Of a DNA stretch of 64,000 nt, positions 19,250 through 29,353 are shown piece by piece; the first letter of the stretch is position 1; the number at the start of each line of letters is the position of its first letter. The notes under the pieces were generated by a model that saw only the letters and a list, made by a program, of their open reading frames with translations, was not told where the DNA came from and made no database searches. The translations under genes and the position numbers were made by a program. Source of the stretch: Streptomyces sp. NBC_00078 (GTDB taxonomy: Bacteria; Actinomycetota; Actinomycetes; Streptomycetales; Streptomycetaceae); NCBI RefSeq assembly GCF_026343335.1, contig NZ_JAPELX010000001.1:3596001-3660000 (forward strand), given 5' to 3'.

Positions 19250-20209
19250 ATGCGCATTGTGGTTCTGGCAGGCGGCATCGGTGGTGCCCGGTTCCTGCGC
19301 GGTCTGAAGCAGGCCGTGCCGGACGCGGACATCACCGTCATCGGCAACACCGGGGACGACATTCACCTCTTCGGGCTGAAGGTCTGCCCGGACCTCGACA
19401 CGGTGATGTACACGCTCGGTGACGGCATCAACGAGGAGCAGGGCTGGGGACGGGCGGACGAGACCTTCCACCTCAAGGAGGAGCTCGCGGCGTACGGCGT
19501 GGGGCCGGAGTGGTTCGGGCTCGGCGACCGGGACTTCGCCACGCACATCGTGCGGACGCAGATGATCGGCGCGGGATATCCGCTGAGCGCGGTGACCCAG
19601 GCGCTGTGCGACCGGTGGAAGCCGGGCGTGCGGCTCATCCCCATGACCGACGACCGGGTCGAGACGCATGTGGCCGTCGAGGTCGACGGTGAGCGCAGGG
19701 CGGTGCACTTCCAGGAGTACTGGGTGCGGCTGCGGGCCTCGGTGCCGGCCGAGGCGGTCGTGCCCGTCGGGGCCGAGCAGTCCAAGCCGGCGCCCGGTGT
19801 CCTGGAGTCGATCGCGGAGGCGGACGTGGTGCTGTTCCCGCCCTCGAACCCGGTCGTGTCCATCGGCACGATCCTCGCGGTGCCCGGTGTCCGTGAGGCG
19901 ATCGCCGAGGCCGGGGTGCCGGTCGTCGGCCTCTCCCCCATCGTCGGGGACGCGCCCGTGCGCGGGATGGCCGACAAGGTGCTGGCGGCGGTCGGCGTGG
20001 AGTCGACGGCCGCGGCGGTCGCCGAGCACTACGGCTCGGGGCTGCTCGACGGCTGGCTCGTCGACACCGTGGACGCGCACGTGGTGGAGCGGGTCGAGTC
20101 CGCCGGGATCCGGTGCCGGGCCGTGCCGCTGATGATGAGCGACATCGAGGCGACCGCCCGGATGGCACGCGAGGCGCTGGCACTGGCGGAGGAGGTGCGG
20201 GCGCCGTGA
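19250..20209 (+). CDS. fbiA: 2-phospho-L-lactate (or phosphoenolpyruvate-derived) transferase of F420 synthesis
   Basis: CofD/FbiA joins the lactyl- or PEP-guanyl unit to the deazaflavin Fo to give (dehydro-)F420-0. 319 residues with the family N-terminus [17 protein letters not shown], then [29 protein letters not shown] and [14 protein letters not shown]. Its TGA overlaps the GTG of fbiB (GTGA), showing translational coupling. Adjacent fbiB and conservation beside whiB match actinobacterial F420 loci. Confidence 0.96.
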   Translation: MRIVVLAGGIGGARFLRGLKQAVPDADITVIGNTGDDIHLFGLKVCPDLDTVMYTLGDGINEEQGWGRADETFHLKEELAAYGVGPEWFGLGDRDFATHIVRTQMIGAGYPLSAVTQALCDRWKPGVRLIPMTDDRVETHVAVEVDGERRAVHFQEYWVRLRASVPAEAVVPVGAEQSKPAPGVLESIAEADVVLFPPSNPVVSIGTILAVPGVREAIAEAGVPVVGLSPIVGDAPVRGMADKVLAAVGVESTAAAVAEHYGSGLLDGWLVDTVDAHVVERVESAGIRCRAVPLMMSDIEATARMAREALALAEEVRAP

Positions 20210-21558
20210 GCGGCGGGAATTCCGGGGATGCCGGGGGTGCCGGGGCCCTGGCGGGCGGCGAGGTGTCCGGTTACCGGGTCTGGGCCGTGCCCGGGCTGCC
20301 CGAGGTCGCGCCGGGTGACGATGTCGCCAAGCTGATCGCCGCCGCCGAGCCCGGGCTGGTCGACGGGGACGTCCTGCTCGTCACCTCGAAGATCGTGTCC
20401 AAGGCGGAGGGGCGGATCGTCGAGGCGGACGACCGGGAGGCCGCCATCGACGCCGAGACCGTGCGGGTGGTGGCGCGGCGCGGTGCGTTGCGGATCGTCG
20501 AGAACCGCCAGGGGCACGTGATGGCCGCGGCCGGGGTCGATGCCTCCAACACCCCTTCGGGCACGGTGCTGTTGCTGCCCGAGGACCCGGACGCGTCCGC
20601 CCGTGCGATCCGGGACGGCGTGCGGGACGCTCTCGGCGTCGACGTCGGCGTCGTCGTCACCGACACCTTCGGGCGACCGTGGCGCGCGGGTCTCACGGAT
20701 GTCGCCATCGGCGCCGCCGGTGTGCGCGTACTGGACGATCTGCGCGGGGGCACGGACGCGTACGGCAATCCGCTCAGCGCGACGGTCGTGGCGACGGCGG
20801 ACGAGTTGGCCGCGGCCGGAGATCTGGTCAAGGGCAAGGCCGCCGGGCTGCCCGTCGCCGTGGTGCGCGGGCTGGGGCACGTGGTGGCCGAGGACGACGG
20901 GGAGGGGGCGCGGGCCATGGTGCGTGGCGGACGTGACGACATGTTCCGGCTGGGGACGTCCGAGGCGATCCGTACGGCGGTGACCCAGCGCCGTACGGTG
21001 CGGGCCTTCACCGAGGAACCGGTCGACCCCGGTGCCGTACGGCGGGCGGTCGCCGCGGCCGTGACCGCTCCGGCGCCGCATCACACGACGCCGTGGCGGT
21101 TCGTGCTGCTGGAGTCGGAGGCTGCGCGGACCGGGTTGCTGGATGCCATGCGCGACGCCTGGATCGCCGATCTGCGGCGGGACGGGAAGAGCGAGGAGTC
21201 CATCGCCAAGCGGGTCCGGCGCGGCGACGTGCTGCGGAACGCGCCGTATCTGGTGGTGCCGTGTCTCGTCATGGACGGGTCGCACACGTACGGGGACGCG
21301 CGGCGGGACGGGGCCGAGCGGGAGATGTTCGTGGTCGCCGCGGGCGCCGGCGTGCAGAACTTCCTGGTCGCGCTGGCCGGGGAACGGCTGGGGTCCGCGT
21401 GGGTGTCCTCGACCATGTTCTGCCGGGATGTGGTGCGGGAGTCGCTGGGGCTGCCGGAGGACTGGGATCCGATGGGAGCGGTGGCGGTCGGGCATCCGGC
21501 CCAGGAGCCCCGGCCCAGGCCGGAGCGGGATGCGGAGGCGTTCTTCGAGGTTCGGTGA
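20206..21558 (+). CDS. fbiB: F420:gamma-glutamyl ligase fused to a nitroreductase-fold domain
   Basis: 450 residues. The N-terminal CofE domain (about 20-255: [44 protein letters not shown]) adds the glutamate tail to F420-0. The C-terminal nitroreductase-like domain (about 265-450: [53 protein letters not shown]) is the FMN-dependent part that reduces dehydro-F420 in actinobacterial FbiB. The GTG start is embedded in the fbiA stop. The Gly/Ala-rich first 20 residues are not conserved in the family. Confidence 0.95.
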   Translation: MSGGNSGDAGGAGALAGGEVSGYRVWAVPGLPEVAPGDDVAKLIAAAEPGLVDGDVLLVTSKIVSKAEGRIVEADDREAAIDAETVRVVARRGALRIVENRQGHVMAAAGVDASNTPSGTVLLLPEDPDASARAIRDGVRDALGVDVGVVVTDTFGRPWRAGLTDVAIGAAGVRVLDDLRGGTDAYGNPLSATVVATADELAAAGDLVKGKAAGLPVAVVRGLGHVVAEDDGEGARAMVRGGRDDMFRLGTSEAIRTAVTQRRTVRAFTEEPVDPGAVRRAVAAAVTAPAPHHTTPWRFVLLESEAARTGLLDAMRDAWIADLRRDGKSEESIAKRVRRGDVLRNAPYLVVPCLVMDGSHTYGDARRDGAEREMFVVAAGAGVQNFLVALAGERLGSAWVSSTMFCRDVVRESLGLPEDWDPMGAVAVGHPAQEPRPRPERDAEAFFEVR

Positions 21559-21773
21559 TGGTTGGTCGGGGCCGGCCGGGCGCCTGCGGTTCGGCCCTGC
21601 GGCTTTTGGGGGCCTCGTGCGCGAGTGCGGGCTGGTGGAGGGTGTCGCGTCCATGCGGCGGGGCCGCGTGCCGATACGGCCCCGCGTCCCTGAAGGGGCA
21701 CTGTCGGCCCCCGGCGATCGTATGTACCGCCTAGTCTCTTAGGGCATCCCCGATACCTCCCAGGAACTCAGCC

Positions 21774-22796
21774 GTGGCAGGACGCTTCGCACCCGGGTCT
21801 CCCCGGTCTCCCCGGCCCACTCGTACGACCGTGCGCGGTGGGCATGTTGGTGTGCCCGCCGGTGTGCCGCGGCAGGCGACTGCCCCGGGGCGGGTGCGGA
21901 CCGTGGTGCCGGACGGGCCGCTCGACCTCGGGCTCGTGCTGGGGCCGCTGCGGCGCGGGCCGGGGGATCCGACGTTTCGCGCGATGCCCGACGGCTCCGT
22001 GTGGCGGGCCAGCCTCACGCCTGCCGGGCCCGGCACGCTCCGGGTTTCGGTGCGCGGCAGTGAGGTGTGCGGGGAGGCGTGGGGGCCGGGAGCCGAGTGG
22101 CTGCTGGAGAAGCTGCCGGAGCTGCTCGGCGCCGCGGACGATCCGGACGCGTTCGCGCCGCGGCACCGGCTGGTGGCGCTCGCCCGGCATCGGCGGCCGG
22201 GACTACGGCTGACGCGGACCGGTCTGGTGCTGGAGTCGCTGATCCCGTCGGTCCTGGAGCAGAAGGTCACCACCGACGAGGCGTACCGGGCCTGGCGGCT
22301 GCTGGTGCGCAAGTTCGGGGAGCCGGCGCCGGGGCCGGCGGCGGGCGGGCGGCTGTGGGTGATGCCGGGGCCGCGGACCTGGGCGCTGATTCCGTCCTGG
22401 GAGTGGCACCGGGCCGGGGTCGACAACAAGCGGGCGTCGACCATCCTGCGGGCCGTGCGGGTCGCCGCGCGGCTGGAGGAGGCGGTCGGGATGGAACCGG
22501 CGGCCGCGCGGACACGGCTGGAGGTCGTGCCCGGGATCGGTCCGTGGACGTCGGCGGAGACCGTGCAGCGCAGCCATGGGGCGCCGGATGCCGTGACCGT
22601 CGGGGATCTGCATCTGCCGCGCATCGTGGGCTGGGCGCTCGCCGGGGACCGGGACGCGGACGACGCCGTGATGCTGGAGCTGCTGGAGCCCTATGCGGGG
22701 CAGCGCCACAGGGCGGCCCGGTTGATCCTGCTCAGCGGCAGGACGCCGCCGAGGCGGGCGCCGAAGATGCCGAAGACCGACATCGGGCTGCTCTGA
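21774..22796 (+). CDS. DNA-3-methyladenine glycosylase 2-like (HhH-GPD) protein
   Basis: 340 residues. It has the helix-hairpin-helix-GPD core: LEQKVTTDEAYRAWR, then VVPGIGPWTSAETVQR (hairpin, near residue 251) and GDLHLP (the catalytic Asp near residue 277). These are hallmarks of AlkA-class glycosylases that remove alkylated bases. The N-terminal about 110 residues form the TBP-like domain seen in AlkA. GTG start; a run of arginine/proline at the N-terminus is probably disordered. It converges on the Lrp regulator with a 51-bp gap. Confidence 0.9.
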   Translation: MAGRFAPGSPRSPRPTRTTVRGGHVGVPAGVPRQATAPGRVRTVVPDGPLDLGLVLGPLRRGPGDPTFRAMPDGSVWRASLTPAGPGTLRVSVRGSEVCGEAWGPGAEWLLEKLPELLGAADDPDAFAPRHRLVALARHRRPGLRLTRTGLVLESLIPSVLEQKVTTDEAYRAWRLLVRKFGEPAPGPAAGGRLWVMPGPRTWALIPSWEWHRAGVDNKRASTILRAVRVAARLEEAVGMEPAAARTRLEVVPGIGPWTSAETVQRSHGAPDAVTVGDLHLPRIVGWALAGDRDADDAVMLELLEPYAGQRHRAARLILLSGRTPPRRAPKMPKTDIGLL

Positions 22797-22847
22797 CCGC
22801 TCCCTCCCGGACGACGGGGGCGACGGCGGCGCCGGGCTGACGCAGGG

Positions 22848-23294
22848 CTAACCCGCGTCCAACGGCCGTTCGAAGAAGGTCTCCAGGACCACCGTCGCCT
22901 GCGTTCCGCTGACCCCCTCGATCGCGTACAGGCGCCGCAGCACGTCCTGGAGTTGTCCGGTGGTCGCGGTGCGCACCTTGACCAGGACGGCCGCGCTGCC
23001 CGCGATGACGTGCGCCTCCTGGATCTCCGGTACGGCGGCGAAGGCCTCGCCCCGCTCGCCCATCCACGCGTTCGAGTCGACCAGTACGAACGCGAGGACG
23101 CCGCGGTCGAGAGCGGCCGGGTCGACATCGACCGTCGTGGCCCGGATGACCCCCTGTTCGCGCAGCTTGCGCACGCGCTCGTGCGCCGCGCCCGCCGACA
23201 GGCCGACCTCCTTGCCCAGCAGGGCGTAGGACCGGGTGGCGTCCCGCTGGAGCAGCGCGATCAGCCGGCGGTCGATGTCATCCACTCGCTTCAT
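22848..23294 (-). CDS. Lrp/AsnC-family transcriptional regulator
   Basis: 148 residues. The N-terminal winged helix-turn-helix (DDIDRRLIALLQRDATRSY, then LSAGAAHERVRKLREQGVI) is followed by a RAM effector domain (about 70-140, AHVIAGSAAVLVKVR). Such proteins bind amino acids or related small molecules and form octamers on DNA. It is divergent from an SMP-30 lactonase-like gene across 76 bp, a common arrangement for a regulator and its target. Self-regulation and control of the neighbour are inferred. Confidence 0.93.
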   Translation of the reverse strand: MKRVDDIDRRLIALLQRDATRSYALLGKEVGLSAGAAHERVRKLREQGVIRATTVDVDPAALDRGVLAFVLVDSNAWMGERGEAFAAVPEIQEAHVIAGSAAVLVKVRTATTGQLQDVLRRLYAIEGVSGTQATVVLETFFERPLDAG

Positions 23295-23370
23295 GTGAAA
23301 ACCATATCTGATTCAGCAGAGCGCGTGTTACGTTGAATTCTGTCCTGATCAACATCTCCGAGGGGTAACC
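23295..23370. promoter_or_regulatory. 76-bp divergent promoter/operator region (Lrp regulator / SMP-30)
   Basis: A short AT-richer island in very GC-rich surroundings. It includes ACCATATCTGATTCAGCAG on the regulator side and GTTACGTTGAATTCTGTCC on the lactonase side. Both promoters and the Lrp-type operator must lie here. No single palindrome stands out. Confidence 0.5.
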
Positions 23371-24282
23371 ATGTCCGGCCACATCGTCGACGACCTGTAC
23401 GAGATCCTGGACGACCGCTTCCGCACCGGTACGAACGGCGACAGCCGGCTGGAGGTGCTGTACGACGGCTGCCGGTGGGCGGAGGGTCCGCTGTACCTGC
23501 CGGCCTGGCGGCAGCTGGTGTGGAGCGACATTCCGAACGACCGGCTGCTGCGCTGGGACGAGGCCGGCGGCGGGGTCTCGGTGTTCCGCAGCCCGGCGGG
23601 TCACGTCAACGGCAACACCCTCGACCGGCAGGGCAGGCTGGTCAGCTGCGAGCAGGGCAACCGCCGGGTCACCCGCACCGAACCCGACGGCACGGTCACG
23701 GTCCTCGCCGACCGCTACGCCGGCAAGCGCCTCAACAGCCCGAACGACTCCGTCGTACGCTCCGACGGCACGATCTGGTTCTCCGACCCGGACTTCGGCA
23801 TCACCAGCGACTACGAGGGCCACCGCGCGGAGTCCGAGATCGGCGCGTGCCACGTGTACCGGATCGATCCGGCGAGCGGGGAGGTACACCTCGCCGCCGA
23901 CGGGTTCGAGGGCCCCAACGGCGTCATCCTCTCCCCCGACGAGCAGCGGCTGTACGTCTCCGACTCGCGGGCCGCCCGGATCCGCGTCTTCGACGTCGGC
24001 GACGACGGCACGCTCTCGGACGGAAGGGTCTTCGCCGAGGCCGGGAAGGGCGTCCACTACGACAACATCCGCTTCGACGACGGGGGGCGCCTGTGGGCCG
24101 CCGCCCTGGAGGACGGAGTGCACTGCTACGACCCCGACGGCACGCTCATCGGCCGGCTCCGGGTGCCGGAGACCGTCTCCAACATCACCTTCGGCGGTCC
24201 GAAGAACAACCGCCTGTTCATCACCGCCACCACCTCGCTGTACTCGCTGATGATGTCGGTGACGGGGGCACCGCGCGTCTGA
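23371..24282 (+). CDS. SMP-30/gluconolactonase-family protein
   Basis: 303 residues forming a six-bladed beta-propeller by family. Metal-site motifs are visible: RWAEGPLY (Glu37), NSPNDSVV (Asn near 130), and YVSDSRAARI (Asp near 205). Members hydrolyse sugar lactones or related esters in the cytosol. An AGGGGTAACC ribosome site precedes the ATG. Divergent to an Lrp/AsnC regulator that probably controls it. The substrate is not evident. Confidence 0.9.
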   Translation: MSGHIVDDLYEILDDRFRTGTNGDSRLEVLYDGCRWAEGPLYLPAWRQLVWSDIPNDRLLRWDEAGGGVSVFRSPAGHVNGNTLDRQGRLVSCEQGNRRVTRTEPDGTVTVLADRYAGKRLNSPNDSVVRSDGTIWFSDPDFGITSDYEGHRAESEIGACHVYRIDPASGEVHLAADGFEGPNGVILSPDEQRLYVSDSRAARIRVFDVGDDGTLSDGRVFAEAGKGVHYDNIRFDDGGRLWAAALEDGVHCYDPDGTLIGRLRVPETVSNITFGGPKNNRLFITATTSLYSLMMSVTGAPRV

Positions 24283-24352
24283 GACCCGCGCCCGGCACCC
24301 CCGTGTGCGTCGCTCCTGGTGGCCGCTGGTGGGTACTGGTGGCTGCTGGTGG

Positions 24353-25435
24353 CTACTGGTCGGAGGAGAACCGCACCGAGCCCGCCGGGATCCGTGCGTC
24401 GCACCACACCCGCACGCCGTCCCGCAGTTCGTTGTCGGCGCCGATGACGGCGCCGTCGCCGATGACCGTGCCGGTCAGGACGGAGCGTTCGCCCACGCGC
24501 GCGCGGGTACCGATGAGGGAGTCGGTGATGACGGCGCCGGGTTCGATGACGGCGCCCGGCAGGATCGTGGAGCCGAAGACCCTGGCGCCCTCCGCCACGA
24601 ACGCGCCCTCGCCCACCACCGTGCCGCCCGTGAGCTTGGCGTCGGGGGCGACCCTCGCCGTCGGCAGGATCAGGCGGTCGCCGCAGCGGCCGGGGACCGC
24701 GGGGGACGGAGCACGCCCCAGGACGAGGTCGGCGGAGCCGCGGACGAAGGCCGCCGGCGTACCCAGGTCCAGCCAGTACGTCGAGTCGACCATGCCCTGC
24801 AGATGGGCTCCGGCGGCGAGCAGCCCCGGGAACGTCTCCCGCTCGACCGAGACGGGGCGGCCCGCCGGGATCGTGTCGATGACCGAGCGGCGGAAGACGT
24901 ACGCCCCCGCGTTGATCTGGTCGGTGACGATCTCCTCGGGGGCCTGCGGCTTCTCCAGGAAGGCGAGGACGCGGCCCGTCTCGTCCGTGGGGACCAGTCC
25001 GTATGCGCGCGGGTCGGTGACCTTGGTGAGGTGGAGGGAGACGTCGGCGCCCGTCTCCTCGTGGGTGTCGACCAGTGCCCTGATGTTCAGGCCCGTCAGG
25101 ATGTCGCCGTTGAAGATCAGAACCGGGTCGTCCGGGCCGGAGTGCAGCCGGGACGCGACGTTGCGGATGGCGCCGCCCGTGCCGAGGGGCTCCTCCTCCG
25201 TCACGTACTCGAGGTGGAGGCCGAGCGACGAGCCGTCCCCGAAGTGGGGCTCGAAGACCTCGGCCAGGTAGGACGTGGCCAGGACGATGTGGTCCACGCC
25301 CGCCGCTCTCGCTCTCGCCAGTTGGTGCGTGAGGAACGGGACGCCTGCCGCCCGGACCATGGGCTTCGGTGTGTGGACCGTGAGCGGGCGCAGCCGGGTT
25401 CCCTTGCCGCCGACCAGGAGGATCGCTTCTGTCAC
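24353..25435 (-). CDS. Sugar-1-phosphate nucleotidyltransferase (mannose-1-P guanylyltransferase-like)
   Basis: 360 residues. The N-terminal NTP-transferase domain starts with the LLVGGKGTRLRPLT signature (residues 6-19), with FNGDILTG for the metal-binding Asp and FLEKPQAP. A C-terminal left-handed beta-helix (about 265-350; VVGEGAFVAEGARVFGSTI) follows. The product is an NDP-sugar, GDP-mannose or NDP-glucose. With manA and manB in the same window, GDP-mannose is attractive, but the sequence alone does not fix the base or sugar. The mycobacterial whiB2/fbiAB region has a homologue. Confidence 0.9.
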   Translation of the reverse strand: MTEAILLVGGKGTRLRPLTVHTPKPMVRAAGVPFLTHQLARARAAGVDHIVLATSYLAEVFEPHFGDGSSLGLHLEYVTEEEPLGTGGAIRNVASRLHSGPDDPVLIFNGDILTGLNIRALVDTHEETGADVSLHLTKVTDPRAYGLVPTDETGRVLAFLEKPQAPEEIVTDQINAGAYVFRRSVIDTIPAGRPVSVERETFPGLLAAGAHLQGMVDSTYWLDLGTPAAFVRGSADLVLGRAPSPAVPGRCGDRLILPTARVAPDAKLTGGTVVGEGAFVAEGARVFGSTILPGAVIEPGAVITDSLIGTRARVGERSVLTGTVIGDGAVIGADNELRDGVRVWCDARIPAGSVRFSSDQ

Positions 25436-25597
25436 CTGTCGTCTCTGCTTCCTGCCGGGACCGGCCGAACTGTCTTTCGGCCGGCCAGTGTATGCAGAAC
25501 GTTGTGTGGCGCCTTCGACGGCCGTGCGGTGTTCCGTGGTTCCACCCGTGCAGGCCCCTTGGCGTGAATGCGTCCCCGACCCGGCTCCCCCCGGGGC

Positions 25598-27037
25598 CTA
25601 ACGGCCCTGGTAGCGCGCCGCGGTGGAGCGGGCCGTGCCGAGCTTGCGGTAGAGCTGCGTGCCCGGGCAGTCCGTGGCGAAGCCGTCGCGGTGACCGGAG
25701 ATCACATTCAGTCGTACGTTCTTTCCCTTTCGGTAGAGATTGCCACCACCCGACTTCAGATATGTCTTTCCGCGCGGATTGGCCCCGTAGAGACCGAGTT
25801 TCCAGGCTGTGAGCCGGGCGATGGCCTTCAGCGCGGCCGCGGGCGGCTTGCTCGCGCCGAAGCTGCCGAGGACGGCGATCCCCATGCTGTTGGTGTTGAA
25901 ACCGAGGGTGTGAGCGCCCATGACCGCCTTGGCCACTCCCCCGGCGCGCCCCTCGTAGACGGTCCCGCACTTGTCGACGAGGAAGTTGTAGCCGATGTCG
26001 CGCCAGCCCATGCTCTTGACGTGGTAGCGGTAGATACCGCGGATGACGGAGGCCGCCTGCGAGCAGCGGTATTTGTTGCCGGACGCCGTGTGGTGCACGA
26101 ACGCCGCCTTGACCTTCTTCGTGTAGACGAACCCCTTCTCGCGCAGCTTCTCGTTCGCGCCCCAGCCACGGCGGGTGACGATGCGGGGACGGGCACCGAT
26201 GTAGGGCTTCGCGCGCTGACTTTCCGTCAGTTCGCTGCCGCGCAGGGCCCGCAGCTCCCGCACGGTCGAGGCCTGGCTCAGCTCGGGGATCTCGGTGGCG
26301 CCGAGCGGGGCGACATCGGCGTTGGCGGCGGAGACCGCGAGGGCCTCGGTGGACTCGGCGGCGAGGGCGCCCGCGCGCGGGGCTTCGGCCGGCATGCCGT
26401 GCGATGCGAGGGCCGGCGCGTCGTCCGCCCCGGTCTCCTCGCCGGGGTCCACGAGTTCCAGACGCAGGCCCGAGGGAAGGGCGGAGGCAGCCGTGACGGC
26501 TCGGGCGCCCCGGGCGGTCTCCTCGTCACGAGGGGCACCCTCGGCGCGGACCCGGACCTCCACGCCGTCCGAGTCGCCCACCCACAGCGGCGCGGTGGAG
26601 CCTCGGACGCGGCCCGAGGTGCGCTCGGCGGTGCCGGGGTCGGCCGCGTCGTCGTTGTGCGTCTCCAGGCTCTGCCAGGCGGACCAGGTGCCGTCGCCGG
26701 CCGCGCGGGTGCGGACCTGGACGTCACCGCGCAGTTCGGTGTCCGGGTTGTCCCAGATGACGCCGACCATCGAGAAGTGCCGTACGCCTTGGCGGGTCAG
26801 GCCCTGCTCCGCGGCCGCGCCGGGGATCGAGCGGGTGCTGGAGCCGAGGGGGGCGAGGGGCAGCGACCGGGTGCTGCCGGCGAGGTCGGGCTGGACGGCC
26901 GCCGGCGCGGATCGTGCCGCGCCGGCCACGGGTCTCGCCGTCGCCGCGGTCGCGGGCGGCGTCAACTGCAGGGCGAGGGCGGCCGCGCAGGCGACGCCGA
27001 TCGAGGAGGCGATCGAAGAAGCAAGGAATCCACGCAT
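25598..27037 (-). CDS. Secreted peptidoglycan amidase (PGRP / amidase_2 type)
   Basis: 479 residues. The N-terminus MRGFLASSIASSIGVACA is a signal peptide, followed by a variable Ala-rich region (about 35-280). The C-terminal PGRP domain (about 300-475) has zinc-ligand motifs FVHHTASG, the NFLVDKCGTVYEGRAGG catalytic Tyr region, and GHRDGFATDCPGTQLY with the third ligand Cys. All amidase ligands are present, so it should cut the N-acetylmuramoyl-L-alanine bond. The ATG was chosen because it directly precedes the signal peptide; the frame stays open upstream. Confidence 0.92.
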   Translation of the reverse strand: MRGFLASSIASSIGVACAAALALQLTPPATAATARPVAGAARSAPAAVQPDLAGSTRSLPLAPLGSSTRSIPGAAAEQGLTRQGVRHFSMVGVIWDNPDTELRGDVQVRTRAAGDGTWSAWQSLETHNDDAADPGTAERTSGRVRGSTAPLWVGDSDGVEVRVRAEGAPRDEETARGARAVTAASALPSGLRLELVDPGEETGADDAPALASHGMPAEAPRAGALAAESTEALAVSAANADVAPLGATEIPELSQASTVRELRALRGSELTESQRAKPYIGARPRIVTRRGWGANEKLREKGFVYTKKVKAAFVHHTASGNKYRCSQAASVIRGIYRYHVKSMGWRDIGYNFLVDKCGTVYEGRAGGVAKAVMGAHTLGFNTNSMGIAVLGSFGASKPPAAALKAIARLTAWKLGLYGANPRGKTYLKSGGGNLYRKGKNVRLNVISGHRDGFATDCPGTQLYRKLGTARSTAARYQGR

Positions 27038-27165
27038 GACATCGATTTGGACATAGTCATACATATATGTCCATCCGGTATCTGACGGACCGTCGGCTTC
27101 CGTTCCTCCGAACCGGTGGCCCCACCACGCCGTGCGCGACCGGCCGCCCGCGTACCCTTGCGCGG

Positions 27166-27921
27166 GTGAACGCCACCGACCGTACCCCCGCCGACCTGCT
27201 GCGTTCCGCGCTCGCCGCGGACCCCGGACGCCCCCTGGTGACCTTCTACGACGATGCCACGGGCGAGCGCATAGAACTGTCCGTGGCCACCTTCGCCAAT
27301 TGGGTGGCCAAGACCGCCAACCTCCTTCAGGGCGACCTCGCCGCGGGGCCCGGCGACCGGGTCGCGCTGCTGCTGCCCGCGCACTGGCAGACCGCCGTGT
27401 GGCTGCTGGCGTGCTCCTCGGTGGGCGCGCTCGCGGACGTCGCCGGGGATCCGGCCGCGGCCGACGTGGTGGTGAGCGGGCCGGACGCGCTGGACGCGGC
27501 GCGGGCGTGCCGGGGTGAGCGGGTGGCCCTTGCGCTGCGGCCGCTGGGCGGCCGGTTTCCGCAGACGCCGGAGGGCTTCGCCGACTACGCCGTCGAAGTG
27601 CCGGGGCAGGGGGACCGGTTCGCGCCGTTCGCGCCCGTGGACCCCGAGGAGCCGGCACTGATCGTGGCGGGACGGGAGTCCACCGGCGCCGAGGTGGTCG
27701 AGCGGGCCCTGGACGAGGCCGCGTCGCTCGGACTGACGGGACCGGGGTCCCGGATTCTTTCCGGGCTGTCGTACGACACCTGGGAAGGGCTGAATGCCGG
27801 GTTGTACGGCCCGCTCGCGGTGGGGGGGTCCGTGGTGCTGTGCCGGAACGCGGACCGGCTGGACGAGGCGGCACTCGCCAAGCGCATCGAGAGTGAACGG
27901 GTGAGTGTGGTGCGCCGCTGA
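27166..27921 (+). CDS. TIGR03089 family protein (N-terminal AMP-binding-like)
   Basis: 251 residues resembling only the N-terminal part of adenylating enzymes (TPADLLRSALAADPGRPLVT, FANWVAKTANLL, ALLLPAHWQTAVWLLACSS, then SGLSYDTWEGLNAGLYGPL). It lacks the P-loop and C-terminal lid needed for adenylation. The family is actinobacterial with no known function, and its mycobacterial homologue lies beside an LCP gene, as here. GTG start. Confidence 0.85.
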   Translation: MNATDRTPADLLRSALAADPGRPLVTFYDDATGERIELSVATFANWVAKTANLLQGDLAAGPGDRVALLLPAHWQTAVWLLACSSVGALADVAGDPAAADVVVSGPDALDAARACRGERVALALRPLGGRFPQTPEGFADYAVEVPGQGDRFAPFAPVDPEEPALIVAGRESTGAEVVERALDEAASLGLTGPGSRILSGLSYDTWEGLNAGLYGPLAVGGSVVLCRNADRLDEAALAKRIESERVSVVRR

Positions 27922-28144
27922 GAGGGGCGCGTCCGCGTCCGGCGGCCGCGGGCTGTTGGCTGTGGCTCGTCGCGCCCGCGCGGCCGAGCCGCACACCGGA
28001 TGCACACCGGACACAGCCCGGCGCCTGACAGGGCGTTGCGGTTGCCCTCACCCGTTCGGATCAGCAATGGCCGCCCTCACCGGCACCTCCGGGTCATGGT
28101 CGTAGGAACAGCACGTTCGTACGCCATGAGGGGTGGAGCGGCAC

Positions 28145-29353
28145 GTGAGAGGGCTGAGTCGGCGGCGGCGGTGGGTGCGGTACGGGGGGCTTGCCGTCGC
28201 CGTGCTGGTCGTCGGGGCGGCCGGGGGCGGGCTGGTGCTGTACATGAAGCTGGACGGCAACATCAGGCCCGACGAGGCAGCCGCCAGGGAACTCGCCCGC
28301 TACGAGAAGGAACGGCCCACGTCACTGGCCAAGGGCGCCCAGAACATCCTGCTGATCGGGTCGGACTCGCGCTCCGGAAACGGCAACGCCCAGTACGGGC
28401 GGGACTCTGGTACCGAGCGCTCCGACACGACGATCCTGCTGCACCTCGGCGCGGGGCGGCGCACCGCCACCGCTATGTCGCTGCCGCGTGACCTGATGGT
28501 GGACGTGCCCTCCTGCCTGCGCACCGACGGGACCCGCTCACAGCCGACCTTCGCGATGTTCAACTACGCGTTCCAGGTGGGTGGTTCGGCCTGCACCATC
28601 CGGACCGTCGAGAAGCTCACGGACATCCGCGTCGACCACCACGTCGTCATCGACTTCCACGGTTTCAAGGAGATGGTCGACGCGGTCGACGGCGTCCAGG
28701 TCTGCCTGAAGGAGCCGATCGACGACAAGGCCGCCAAGCTGAAGCTGCCCGCGGGGCGGGTCACGCTCGACGGCGAGCAGGCCCTCGGCTATGTCCGAGC
28801 CCGCAAGTCCCTGGGCAACGGCAGCGACACCGACCGGATGGACCGCCAGCAGAGGTTTCTCGGGGCGCTCGTCAACAAGGTGCGGAGCAACGACGTACTG
28901 CTGAATCCCGTGAAGCTCTATCCCGTGCTGGACGCCGCCACGTCGTCCCTCACCACCGATCCGGATCTGGCGAGTCTGCGCGGCCTGTACGACCTTGTGC
29001 GCGGGCTGCGCCACATCCCCACGAAACAGGTGCAGTTCCTCACGGTTCCGCGGGAGTCGTACGTCTACAACGCCAATCGCGACCAGCTCGTGGAACCCGA
29101 GGCGGAGAAACTGTTCGAACGCCTGCGCAGGGATGCGCCCTTGAAGGTCACGAAGGACGTTCCACGGGATTCCGACTCGAAGAGTCGCAATCCGGGTTCG
29201 CGCGGGGTTTCGTACGGGCAGTCGTACGACTACGGCGAGTACGGCTACGGCAACGGAAAGTCCGGAGAGAAACGACCCGATGAGCCCGTGTCGTCCGTTT
29301 CACCCGCACCGACGTTTCGCGGGAACACGGCCGCCGAGGACGGCTGCGGGTAA
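28145..29353 (+). CDS. LCP family protein 1 (LytR-CpsA-Psr)
   Basis: 402 residues. A single N-terminal membrane anchor (about 10-35) is followed by an extracytoplasmic LCP domain (about 60-310). LCP motifs are ILLIGSDSRSG, ATAMSLPRDLMVDVP, DHHVVIDFHGFKEMVDAVDGV, and a late YVRARKSLG arginine region. LCP enzymes move polyprenyl-linked glycopolymers onto peptidoglycan. There is no LytR_C domain; instead the tail is Tyr/Gly-rich (YGQSYDYGEYGYGNG). The GTG at 28145 follows GGAG at 7 bp; a GTG four codons upstream is possible. Confidence 0.93.
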   Translation: MRGLSRRRRWVRYGGLAVAVLVVGAAGGGLVLYMKLDGNIRPDEAAARELARYEKERPTSLAKGAQNILLIGSDSRSGNGNAQYGRDSGTERSDTTILLHLGAGRRTATAMSLPRDLMVDVPSCLRTDGTRSQPTFAMFNYAFQVGGSACTIRTVEKLTDIRVDHHVVIDFHGFKEMVDAVDGVQVCLKEPIDDKAAKLKLPAGRVTLDGEQALGYVRARKSLGNGSDTDRMDRQQRFLGALVNKVRSNDVLLNPVKLYPVLDAATSSLTTDPDLASLRGLYDLVRGLRHIPTKQVQFLTVPRESYVYNANRDQLVEPEAEKLFERLRRDAPLKVTKDVPRDSDSKSRNPGSRGVSYGQSYDYGEYGYGNGKSGEKRPDEPVSSVSPAPTFRGNTAAEDGCG

